Below are positions 16,649-25,204 of a stretch of 64,000 nt of DNA, one piece after another. The translations under genes and the position numbers were made by a program. Every line of letters begins with the position of its first letter. Positions within the stretch are counted from its first letter, which is position 1. The notes beneath the pieces are model-generated. The model saw only the letters and a list, made by a program, of their open reading frames with translations, searched no databases and was not told where the DNA came from. Origin of the DNA: an uncultured Bacteroides sp. (lineage in GTDB: Bacteria; Bacteroidota; Bacteroidia; Bacteroidales; Bacteroidaceae); contig NZ_OY782855.1 in NCBI RefSeq assembly GCF_963678425.1, positions 186,001-250,000 on the forward strand. Reading direction: 5' to 3'.

Positions 16649-19495
16649 ATGAAGAAAATTATTATTTTATTAAGCTTAGTGCTAATGTTTCCGTATACTG
16701 TTATGTCGGAGGTCTTTCAACCAAAGATAGACCTTAGTGGCGAGTGGAAATTTGCTATTGATGCTCAGGATAAGGGCATTGTAGAACAATGGTTTGGTAA
16801 ATCGCTTCCTGAAACTGTAACGCTTCCGGGATCGATTGCTACAAATGGGAAAGGCTTTGATGTAACGCTTTCTACCAAATGGACGGGACAAATTGTGGAT
16901 AGTAGTTATTATTACAAACCAGAATATGCCAAATACCGTGTGCCTGGAAATATAAAAGTTCCTTTTTGGTTACAGCCGTTAAAATACTATGTAGGGGCTG
17001 CGTGGTATCAAAAGGAGGTGAACATTCCTAAGGATTGGAAAGATAAGAATATCAGGTTATTTCTTGAAAGATGCCATTGGGAAAGTCGCTTATGGGTAGA
17101 TAACAAAGAGGTGGGTATGCGTAATTCATTGGGTACACCACACTTATACGATTTATCTAAAGAGCTTACTCCGGGAAAACATATCCTTTCAATTTGCATT
17201 GATAACCGCACTAAAACAATTGATCCGGGAATAAACTCACACAGTATATCAGACCATACTCAAACCAACTGGAATGGTATGATTGGGCAGTTATATCTGG
17301 AAGCACGCCCGAAGGTTTCAATTCAAAATATTCAGATTTTTCCCGATATTCAACAAAATAAAGTTATTGCTAAAATTAGAATTGAGAACTCTACCAAGAA
17401 AAGACAAAAAGCAGCTATTACTTTATTGGCAACCGGTGCAACCACGCCTCAGAGCAAAGACTTCAATATAGATCTTGCAGCAGGTGTAGATACCTTGCTA
17501 CTGGAATATCCGATGGGCAATGATGTTAAACTTTGGAGTGAATTTCACCCTAATGTTTACCAGTTTACGGCTACATTAAGCATACCAAAAATGAAAGTAG
17601 AAGAGAATTTTCAAACTCCTTTTGGTATGCGCGAAATTAAAGCAGATGGTACACAGTTAAAAATCAATGAAAAACCACTTTTTCTGCGTGGTACACTTGA
17701 ATGTGCCATTTTTCCTAAAACAGGATTTCCTCCTACAGAAATCAATGAATGGTTGCGTATTTTCAACATCTGTCGTAGTCATGGTTTAAATCATGTGCGT
17801 TTCCACTCATGGTGTCCGCCTCAGGTAGCTTTCGATGCTGCTGACCAGCTGGGATTTTATCTTCAGGTGGAATGTTCATCCTGGGCCAATCAATCCACTA
17901 CTATTGGTGATGGAAAGCCCTTTGATAAATATGTTTATGAAGAGAGTGAACGTATGGTAGAAACTTACGGTAATCACCCTTCATTCTGTCTGATGTTGTA
18001 TGGTAACGAACCGGCTGGGAAGAATCATATTCAATTCCTCACTAATTTTGTTACTTACTGGAAAAATAAGGATCATAGAAGAATTTATACTTCAGGATCA
18101 GGTTGGCCCAATGTAGATGTCAATGATTATCAGAGTACTCCAAATCCTCGGATTCAAGCCTGGGGTGAAGAATTGAATAGTATAATCAATAAAGCTGCAC
18201 CTGCTTCAGATTATGATTGGAATTCAAAAATTGCTTCTTTCAGGCAGCCTGTAGTTAGTCACGAAATTGGTCAATGGTGCGTTTATCCTAATTTTAAAGA
18301 AATAGCCAAATACAAAGGCGTTTTACGTGCCCGGAATTTTGAAATATTTAGTGAAACCTTAGCAGAAAATGGTATGGCTCAGTTGGCTGATAGCTTTTTG
18401 CTGGCCTCTGGTAAATTGCAGGCGTTGTGTTACAAAGCAGATATTGAAGCTGCTTTGCGTACCCGTAGCTTTGGTGGTTTTCAGTTGCTTGATTTGCACG
18501 ATTTCCCAGGTCAGGGAACAGCTCTGGTAGGGGTTTTAGATGCTTTTTGGGATGAAAAAGGATATATTTCACCCAAAGAATATAGCCGTTTTTGCAATTC
18601 AACAGTACCACTAGCTCGTTTGAAAAAGCATATTTATACAAATAGTGATACTCTTTCTACAAGTGTTGAGGTTGCTCATTATGGCGATACTCCATTAGTA
18701 GCATGCACCCCTGCATGGAAGATTAGCGACATGTCCGGCAAAACAATCTTCTCGGGAAAATTACCTCAGACAGATATTGCTCTTGGTAATTGTATTCCTC
18801 TGGGACAAATCTCAGTGCCGCTTGTTTCAGTACAGAAAGCAGAAAAACTCATTCTGGAAGTTTCAGTAGGTTCTTTCTCAAACAGTTGGGACATTTGGGT
18901 TTATCCGGCTCAGAAAGAAAAAATAGCAGGCGTTGAGAAAATAAAGGTGGTATCTACATTAGATCCGGCTACTCGTAAATATCTGGAAAATGGTGGCTCA
19001 GTGCTCTTAACTCTTAAAAAAGGAACATTGAAACCAGAATTTGGAGGCAATGTAAAAATAGGTTTTTCCAGCATTTTCTGGAATACGGCGTGGACACATG
19101 GTCAGGCTCCTAATACATTAGGAATCTTGTGTAATCCGGAACATCCTGCATTGGCCGATTTTCCAACTGAATATCATAGTAACTGGCAGTGGTGGGATGC
19201 CATGAGCCATTCTAATGCGATAATGCTAAGTTCACTTTCTTCGGAGATTAAGCCTATTGTTCGCGTAATTGACGATTGGGTTACAAACAAACCACTGGCC
19301 TTGCTTTTTGAATTAAAAATAGGAAAAGGAAAGTTACTGATTTCTGGAATTGACTTAAATCAAGATATACAAAACAGACCTGAGGCTTTGCAGCTTAAAC
19401 AAAGTTTACTACACTACATGGCTGGAAATCAGTTTAATCCAACGGTTTCATTGCCTGCCAGTACAATTCAAAATATGATAATTGAAAAAAAATAG
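16649..19495 (+). CDS. Secreted glycoside hydrolase family 2-like enzyme
   Basis: 948 residues with a signal peptide (MKKIIILLSLVLMFPYTVMS). A GH2 jelly-roll sugar-binding domain follows (about 25-225; GEWKFAID, AAWYQKEVNIP, GMIGQLYLEA), then an Ig-like domain, then a TIM barrel. The predicted acid/base is Glu454 in LMLYGNEPAG and the nucleophile Glu539 in VSHEIGQW. About 350 residues after the barrel form extra beta-rich domains not seen in minimal GH2 enzymes. Its exact sugar (galactose, glucuronate or another) cannot be read. It is followed by the DUF5107/TPR gene after 6 bp, so the two are translationally close. GC and style match the neighbours. Confidence 0.85.
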   Translation: MKKIIILLSLVLMFPYTVMSEVFQPKIDLSGEWKFAIDAQDKGIVEQWFGKSLPETVTLPGSIATNGKGFDVTLSTKWTGQIVDSSYYYKPEYAKYRVPGNIKVPFWLQPLKYYVGAAWYQKEVNIPKDWKDKNIRLFLERCHWESRLWVDNKEVGMRNSLGTPHLYDLSKELTPGKHILSICIDNRTKTIDPGINSHSISDHTQTNWNGMIGQLYLEARPKVSIQNIQIFPDIQQNKVIAKIRIENSTKKRQKAAITLLATGATTPQSKDFNIDLAAGVDTLLLEYPMGNDVKLWSEFHPNVYQFTATLSIPKMKVEENFQTPFGMREIKADGTQLKINEKPLFLRGTLECAIFPKTGFPPTEINEWLRIFNICRSHGLNHVRFHSWCPPQVAFDAADQLGFYLQVECSSWANQSTTIGDGKPFDKYVYEESERMVETYGNHPSFCLMLYGNEPAGKNHIQFLTNFVTYWKNKDHRRIYTSGSGWPNVDVNDYQSTPNPRIQAWGEELNSIINKAAPASDYDWNSKIASFRQPVVSHEIGQWCVYPNFKEIAKYKGVLRARNFEIFSETLAENGMAQLADSFLLASGKLQALCYKADIEAALRTRSFGGFQLLDLHDFPGQGTALVGVLDAFWDEKGYISPKEYSRFCNSTVPLARLKKHIYTNSDTLSTSVEVAHYGDTPLVACTPAWKISDMSGKTIFSGKLPQTDIALGNCIPLGQISVPLVSVQKAEKLILEVSVGSFSNSWDIWVYPAQKEKIAGVEKIKVVSTLDPATRKYLENGGSVLLTLKKGTLKPEFGGNVKIGFSSIFWNTAWTHGQAPNTLGILCNPEHPALADFPTEYHSNWQWWDAMSHSNAIMLSSLSSEIKPIVRVIDDWVTNKPLALLFELKIGKGKLLISGIDLNQDIQNRPEALQLKQSLLHYMAGNQFNPTVSLPASTIQNMIIEKK

Positions 19496-19501
19496 AATAA
19501 T

Positions 19502-22500
19502 ATGCAAGTAAAAGTTTGGGAAGAAAATGTAGTTATTCCAACCTATGAAGTTGGCAAACCGGAAAAGAATCCTATTTTTTTGGAGAAACGTGTTTATCAG
19601 GGAAGTAGCGGAGCTGTGTATCCATATCCGGTGATTGAGAAAATTGCAGATGAAAAGGTTGACAGATCATATAAGGCTGTTTTTCTTGAAAATGAGTACA
19701 TTAAAATAATGATTCTACCCGAGTTGGGTGGTCGTGTTCAGATGGCTTATGATAAAATCAAACAACGGCACTTTATTTATTATAATCATGTAATTAAGCC
19801 TGCTTTGGTTGGGTTGACTGGCCCATGGATTTCTGGTGGTATTGAGTTTAACTGGCCACAGCACCATCGTCCAAGCACATTTTTGCCGGTAGATTATACG
19901 GTAGAACACAATGCCGATGGAAGTGTAACTGTCTGGGTGAGTGAAATGGAAAGAATGTTCCATCAAAAAGGTATGGCTGGTTTTACTTTAAGTCCGGGTA
20001 GAGCTGTGTTGGAAATTAAAGCAAAGCTTTATAATCCTACGCCATTTCCGCAGACATTCTTATGGTGGGCTAATCCGGCAGTGGCTGTCAATGAACATTA
20101 TCAATCGGTGTTTCCACCAGATGTAAATGCAGTATTTGACCATGGAAAACGTGATGTTTCAACCTTTCCAATAGCAACCGGAACGTATTACAAAATTGAT
20201 TATTCCGCCGGAGTAGATATTTCTAACTATAAAAATATTCCGGTTCCCACTTCGTATATGGCAATCAATTCGGAGTATAATTTTGTGGGTGGATACGAAA
20301 ATGATACGCAGGCCGGTGTACTTCACGTTGCTAATCACCATGTTTCGCCGGGTAAAAAACAATGGACCTGGGGAAATGGTGATTTTGGAAAAGCCTGGGA
20401 TCGCAATCTGACAGACGAAGACGGACCATATATAGAGTTAATGGCTGGAGTCTTTACTGATAATCAGCCGGATTTCTCCTGGATGCAACCCTATGAAGAG
20501 AAAACATTCACTCAGTATTTTTTGCCTTATCGCGAACTAGGCGTGGTAAAGAATGCCTCAGTAGATGTGCTTATTAACCTTGAAAAAGAAGGAACAACAG
20601 CCATTATTAAAGTGTTTGCCACTTCTTTACAAAAAAATGCAAGAGTTATTTTAGAGGGATATTTAAATGAAGTTGTTGATCTTAGTCCTGAAAATGTTTA
20701 TACCAGGAATGTAGAAGTTGGCGATACTCCTTTTTCTGAATTAAAACTTACCATCCTGAACAGTAATGATAAGCAATTAATCAGCTGGCATCCGGAGAAA
20801 GTAGATAGCAAGCCAACTCCAGATGCAGCAAAACCAGCTTTGTTGCCAGAGGAAATAACAACATGCGAACAATTATATCTTACAGGCCTGCATTTAGAGC
20901 AATATCGTCATGCTACGTACAATGCTACAGATTATTATCTTGAAGCGTTGAAACGTGATCCAAGTGACGTGCGAAACAACAATGCAATGGGGTTGTGGTT
21001 ACTTCGTCGGGGCAAATTTGCAGAATCGGAAAAGTACTTCAAAGCAGCCATTGATACACAATTGCAACGCAACCCTAATCCATACGATGGCGAACCGCTT
21101 TATAATCTGGGATTATCGCTCAAGCTTCAGGGAAAGAACAAACAAGCTTATGATTCATTTTATAAGTCATGTTGGAATGCTGCTATGCAGGATGCCGGAT
21201 ATTTCTCGTGTGCACAGGTTTCGTGTATCCATGGTAATTTGACTGATGCCTTGTATGAAGTTGATAAATCTTTGGTCCGCAACTGGCACAATAATAAGGC
21301 ACGAGCTTTGAAAGCTGCTATTTTAAGGAGTCTGGATAAAAGCAGTGAAGCTTTAGAATTAATCACTGATTCGTTAAAACTAGATTTATTCAATTTTGGA
21401 TGCCGGTTTGAGAAATATCTAGTGACAAAAGATGCATCTGCTTTGGCAGAGATGCACCAACTGATGCGAGGTGAAATTCATAACTATGAGGTCATTGCAC
21501 TCGACTATATCGGTGCGGGCTTTTATGCCGAGGCTGTGCAATTATTGGAAGAAGGTGCAAAAATATGTCCAACAACGCCAATGACCTATTATTATATGGG
21601 CTGGAGTTTATACCTGGATGGAAAGGAGTGCATACCGGCATTTGAAAAAGCGGCAGCTCATGCTCCGGAATTTTGTTTCCCTAACCGTTTGGAAGCCATT
21701 TTGGCTTTGGAATGTGCACAAAAAATAAATCCGAAAGATTCAAAAGCACCTTATTATCTGGGTAATTTATGGTATGACAAACGTCAGTATTCTGAGGCCA
21801 TTGCATGTTGGGAGAAATCGGTTGCACTCGATGATTCATTCCCTACAGTCGTTAGAAATCTTTCACTGGCTTATTTCAATAAAGCAAATAAAGAGGAAAA
21901 GGCATTGGAATATTTAGAAAAGGCTTTTGCACTAGACAACACCGATTCACGTATTCTGATGGAACTTGACCAATTGTATAAACGTCTTTGCCGTCCGCAT
22001 CAGGAGCGGTTGTCTTTTCTTGAAAAGCACCTTAGTCTGGTGGAGCAACGTGATGATATTTATCTGGAACGTGCAACTCTTTACAATCAGACTGGGAATT
22101 ATGCCAAAGCAAAAGATCTGATAGATGCACACAAATTTCATCCATGGGAGGGTGGGGAAGGTAAAGTTCCTGCTCAATATCAGATTTGCAGGGTTGAGTT
22201 AGCCAAACAATATCTGTCAGAAAAAGAATATCTGCAGGCAATTGATTTATTAAACCAGTGCTTAGAATATCCTCACAATTTGGGAGAAGGAAAATTGCAT
22301 GGAGCACAGGAAAATGATTTCCATTATTTCCTTGGATGTGCATTTGAAGGATTGGGAGATATGGCTCAGGCTCGCAAGTATTGGGAGCTGGCAACAATTG
22401 GGATAACTGAGCCGGCAGCTGCTATATTCTATAACGACCAAAAACCAGATAAGATATTCTATCAGGGATTGGCATTACTCAAACTGGGCCGGAATGATGA

Positions 22501-22780
22501 AGCGCAAAGTCGTTTTAATCGCCTTATCTCTTATGGTAATCAACATATGTCTGAAACCATTAAACTGGATTATTTTGCAGTATCATTGCCTGATTTACTT
22601 ATTTGGGAAGATGATCTCACATTCCGGAACAAAGTTCATTGTACTTACATGCTGGGCTTAGGATATTTAGGCTTGGGAGAAATAGAAAAAGCAAAAGATC
22701 TGTTATCAGAAGCATCAGTTATGGATGTTAATCATCAGGGTGCACAGATTCATTTGGCTATGGCATTAGCGGAAAGCTAA
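19502..22780 (+). CDS. DUF5107 domain protein with TPR array
   Basis: 1092 residues, no signal peptide, so probably cytoplasmic. The first 350 or so residues form a DUF5107 domain of the galactose-mutarotase-like beta-sandwich type, with FLENEYIKIMILPELGGRVQ and GGIEFNWPQHHRPST. The remainder is a long tetratricopeptide-repeat superhelix, for example RGKFAESEKYFKAAIDTQ, RQYSEAIACWEKSVALDD and LGEIEKAKDLLSEASVMD. It is the third gene after the porter and the secreted GH2, with a 6-bp gap. A sugar-binding, epimerase-like or lyase-like role linked to the imported product is inferred; the reaction is unknown. Confidence 0.85.
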   Translation: MQVKVWEENVVIPTYEVGKPEKNPIFLEKRVYQGSSGAVYPYPVIEKIADEKVDRSYKAVFLENEYIKIMILPELGGRVQMAYDKIKQRHFIYYNHVIKPALVGLTGPWISGGIEFNWPQHHRPSTFLPVDYTVEHNADGSVTVWVSEMERMFHQKGMAGFTLSPGRAVLEIKAKLYNPTPFPQTFLWWANPAVAVNEHYQSVFPPDVNAVFDHGKRDVSTFPIATGTYYKIDYSAGVDISNYKNIPVPTSYMAINSEYNFVGGYENDTQAGVLHVANHHVSPGKKQWTWGNGDFGKAWDRNLTDEDGPYIELMAGVFTDNQPDFSWMQPYEEKTFTQYFLPYRELGVVKNASVDVLINLEKEGTTAIIKVFATSLQKNARVILEGYLNEVVDLSPENVYTRNVEVGDTPFSELKLTILNSNDKQLISWHPEKVDSKPTPDAAKPALLPEEITTCEQLYLTGLHLEQYRHATYNATDYYLEALKRDPSDVRNNNAMGLWLLRRGKFAESEKYFKAAIDTQLQRNPNPYDGEPLYNLGLSLKLQGKNKQAYDSFYKSCWNAAMQDAGYFSCAQVSCIHGNLTDALYEVDKSLVRNWHNNKARALKAAILRSLDKSSEALELITDSLKLDLFNFGCRFEKYLVTKDASALAEMHQLMRGEIHNYEVIALDYIGAGFYAEAVQLLEEGAKICPTTPMTYYYMGWSLYLDGKECIPAFEKAAAHAPEFCFPNRLEAILALECAQKINPKDSKAPYYLGNLWYDKRQYSEAIACWEKSVALDDSFPTVVRNLSLAYFNKANKEEKALEYLEKAFALDNTDSRILMELDQLYKRLCRPHQERLSFLEKHLSLVEQRDDIYLERATLYNQTGNYAKAKDLIDAHKFHPWEGGEGKVPAQYQICRVELAKQYLSEKEYLQAIDLLNQCLEYPHNLGEGKLHGAQENDFHYFLGCAFEGLGDMAQARKYWELATIGITEPAAAIFYNDQKPDKIFYQGLALLKLGRNDEAQSRFNRLISYGNQHMSETIKLDYFAVSLPDLLIWEDDLTFRNKVHCTYMLGLGYLGLGEIEKAKDLLSEASVMDVNHQGAQIHLAMALAES

Positions 22781-22820
22781 AAAATCAAGAACTATTTCCG
22801 AATTTTGATTTTATAACAGA

Positions 22821-22859
22821 AAAGAGGCTATCTCAAAATAAGATTGAGATGGCCTCTTT
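22821..22859. terminator. Bidirectional terminator
   Basis: A 15-bp stem (AAGAGGCTATCTCAA paired with TTGAGATGGCCTCTT, one wobble) with a short AT loop lies between the DUF5107 gene on the plus strand and the pectate lyase gene on the minus strand. A-rich and T-rich edges suit termination in both directions. Confidence 0.8.
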
Positions 22860-22882
22860 GGTTTCTGTGATTCTTTATCGTT

Positions 22883-24085
22883 TTATTTGTTTAAGACATT
22901 TTCGTCAGGCACCCATTTTTTCTGCCAAACAGGATATTTATTTAGCACTTCTTGCGGGGCATAAGTATACCATCCATACCCACTTCGTCTTTCTCTGCTC
23001 ACTTCAGACAATGAATAAAGAATTTTGCTATTCCTGTCACTAAACATCGGTCTGTCTGTTCCCATTTCATAGTAGCGGGTCCAGATGGGAGAAGCCAGAG
23101 TGTCAAGTACAACAACTCTGTCTGTTGTACTTGTTCTCCAATTAGATTTTTCAGGAGCAGCCTTTATTGTTTCTACCCGGGTATTCAGAATCCTGGATTC
23201 CTGGAACCATTTTACCGCAGATTGCACAGAATTGATAATTCTCTGATCCGGATTTTTTATATTCATCAGAAACAATACAATACCTGCACTTTCTCCATTG
23301 CAAATACATGGTGGCTCAAAAGCTCTGGCCCATGCTGGCTTCAATGTTATTTCATCATGTTGCTGACACCACACGGTAAGTCTTCCTCTGTCTACTATTT
23401 GTGTTTTCAGAATACAATCAATTCCTTTCTGATAAGCAGTCACAACTTTCTTACGTAACTTATTATCAATGAAAGAATAATTTGCATCGTTGCTGACTAT
23501 CTTTCTCAATATTTCCATTACTCCGATATATGCTCCATCGTTGAAAGTGATGCGCCTGCTATATCCTTTTTCCAATGGATAGTATTGTGGCCACCCTCCA
23601 TTGGGATATTGAGCAGAAAGAATAAATCTGATACCTTTTTCACAGGCTTTCTTATATTTCTCAATATGAGTGAGTGTATATACCTGAGCTAAATAGTCCA
23701 CATGAGTATAGGTCGTTGAATTATCAAAAGTGGTATGAACCATGTTTTTGGTACTTACCAGACTATCGGCTTGCCTGGGAGTAAGTATGGCTTGTACATC
23801 ATAGTTCTTAGGCCATCCACCATTATTCCGCTGATAAAGAAGAATATTATCTGCAATTTTTGTAATTTCCGTCTCTTTGTATTTAGGCTGGTTGAGTGAC
23901 GGATTGATGATATTATGATCATCATGTATTCCGTACCAATGTCTGGAACTATCGGAGAAGGGATTTAAACTGATAGGGGGACACTTTTGATTCCGAGCTT
24001 GTGTTTGCGCAAATAAATTGCTGGCACAAAGTATTGTTATACTGACGATTAGTGCTCTTCTTAATGACATTTGGATGTATGACAT
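22883..24085 (-). CDS. Secreted pectate lyase, PL10-like
   Basis: 400 residues. A signal peptide is present; ATG 24070 (MSLRRALIVSITIL) is an alternative start that leaves a cleaner leader. Family 10 pectate lyase features seen: ADNILLYQRNNGGWPKNYD, FDNSTTYTHVDYLAQVYTLT, AQYPNGGWPQYYP, FNDGAYIGVMEIL and WARAFEPPCICNGESAGIV, in the order expected for the alpha/alpha toroid. It should cut polygalacturonate outside the cell by beta-elimination. It is monocistronic, convergent with the sugar operon. Its upstream region contains the TGTACA array. A second pectin-related gene, GH105-DUF2264, is 27 kb away. Confidence 0.88.
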   Translation of the reverse strand: MSYIQMSLRRALIVSITILCASNLFAQTQARNQKCPPISLNPFSDSSRHWYGIHDDHNIINPSLNQPKYKETEITKIADNILLYQRNNGGWPKNYDVQAILTPRQADSLVSTKNMVHTTFDNSTTYTHVDYLAQVYTLTHIEKYKKACEKGIRFILSAQYPNGGWPQYYPLEKGYSRRITFNDGAYIGVMEILRKIVSNDANYSFIDNKLRKKVVTAYQKGIDCILKTQIVDRGRLTVWCQQHDEITLKPAWARAFEPPCICNGESAGIVLFLMNIKNPDQRIINSVQSAVKWFQESRILNTRVETIKAAPEKSNWRTSTTDRVVVLDTLASPIWTRYYEMGTDRPMFSDRNSKILYSLSEVSRERRSGYGWYTYAPQEVLNKYPVWQKKWVPDENVLNK

Positions 24086-24337
24086 GTTTATAATGTATTT
24101 CAGTTATATACAAATTGATGCAATGTTCTCTAAATTTTGCGATATATGCAAATGATTTGCCAGAAATATGATTAGTTTAAAGCGTATCTTCTTTATTATA
24201 AGAGATCTGTGATTGCATCAATTCAGATAAAGAGTATCTTTTTCTATTCGTAGAAAGCTTTTAAGAAATATCACGCCGGAGTATAGCAAAACTTTGGTTT
24301 ACTTTTTCAAAAAATACTAGAAAGATTTGTGCATCCT

Positions 24338-24425
24338 TGTACAAAAGAATACATTCTTCTGTACAAAACAATTAATTCTTTTGTACAGAAGAAAACAATG
24401 TTTTGTACAACATTGCATCAACTTC
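24338..24425. repeat. TGTACA array, four copies at exact 22-bp period
   Basis: TGTACA begins at 24338, 24360, 24382 and 24404, each 22 bp from the next. Flanking bases are similar (TGTACAAAAGAAT, TGTACAAAACAAT, TGTACAGAAGAAA, TGTACAACATTGC), so each pair also forms a larger imperfect palindrome; CTTCTGTACAAAA and TTTTGTACAGAAG are perfect complements. The 22-bp spacing is about two helical turns, like a cooperative operator. It lies about 250 bp upstream of the pectate lyase start. Confidence 0.75.
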
Positions 24426-24545
24426 CCGCCTGAGATATAAAAAGTCACTCGGGAGTTTGAACAACCTCCCGTCGGGTCTTTCCGGAAAGCCGGAATAGGA
24501 TTTTATAACCTGCAGAATCACTACATAAATTTTAATTTTGCGAAA

Positions 24546-24873
24546 TTGATCTAGCAATCTAGCAGTAAGCTTTTAAGTTGTTGTTTATAAGTGCGATATA
24601 GGTGCTAGATTAAAATAATTTGATCTAGCGCTGATCTAGCAGTCTAGCACCTTGTTTCGTCCTGATTTTGGTTGACTTTGCTTATTATTAATCCTTGTAT
24701 AGGTTGTCTAAAGTGTTGTTTATCAGCTTTAATCCTGTAATAAGTTGTTTTGTCTGTGATATATTTGCCCGCTAAAGCGCTAGATCACTGCTAGATCAAA
24801 TTTGTTTGATCTAGCAGAGGTAATGTGTTTATAGTCAGTTTGTTATTTGGCTATTGCTAGATTGCTAGATCAA
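24546..24873. repeat. Cluster of GCTAGATC/GATCTAGC palindromic repeats
   Basis: At least eight copies of GCTAGATC, its complement or close variants occur here. A perfect 13-bp hairpin is CTGCTAGATCAAA (24788-24800), TTTG loop, TTTGATCTAGCAG (24805-24817). A wider pair GGTGCTAGA (24601-24609) and TCTAGCACC (24643-24651) encloses two more copies. They may be a mini-repeat family or a site for a DNA-binding or recombination protein. Confidence 0.7.
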
Positions 24874-25138
24874 TTTGTGGATTTTTAATTAATGATGGGT
24901 ATATAATGCTTCAGTTAAGAGTAAAATTAGCAGAGCCTATTTGTGATCAGTTTGATATTCTCTTAATGGAGTTATCAAGCTGATATTTAAATTTTAGATA
25001 TTCAATTTTAGTATGATAAATTATTTAATCTGTTCATTTTCTATGAGTTTTTCGGAAGTCTCTAAGATATAAGATATTCTAAAACGATATTTTACTATTG
25101 ACTTAATCTTGTAAAAAATAGTAAGGAATAATTTCTGA

Positions 25139-25168
25139 TTTACAAAAGATTTATGGTACTTTTGTAAA
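25139..25168 (+). promoter_or_regulatory. Promoter with overlapping 10-bp inverted repeat
   Basis: TTTACAAAAG (25139-25148) and CTTTTGTAAA (25159-25168) are a perfect inverted repeat with a 10-nt spacer. The right arm overlaps a perfect -7 element TACTTTTG (25157-25164), 41 bp before the next ATG. A protein bound here would block transcription, suggesting autorepression of the following two-gene operon. Confidence 0.65.
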
Positions 25169-25204
25169 AAGTATATTTACAGATATATAAAATGTAAAAC
25201 AAAT

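Larger units (their letters stand above)
24086..25138. other. Gene-free, repeat-rich 1.05-kb spacer
   Basis: No convincing gene on either strand; a 61-codon minus-strand frame at 24372-24557 overlaps repeats and has no family features. The stretch holds a four-copy TGTACA array (24338-24425), a hairpin-prone GC-richer block (24425-24500, with CTCGGGAG and CTCCCGTCGGG), and a cluster of GCTAGATC palindromes (24546-24873). It marks the left edge of an accessory island. Confidence 0.7.

Noticed and set aside
22032..22397. 121-codon minus-strand frame inside the DUF5107/TPR gene
   Set aside because: The opposite strand encodes TPR repeats in a clean frame; the antisense frame has no domain or start signal.
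24372..24557. 61-codon minus frame in the repeat-rich spacer
   Set aside because: It runs across TGTACA and GCTAGATC repeats and has no recognisable features, so it is treated as non-coding.
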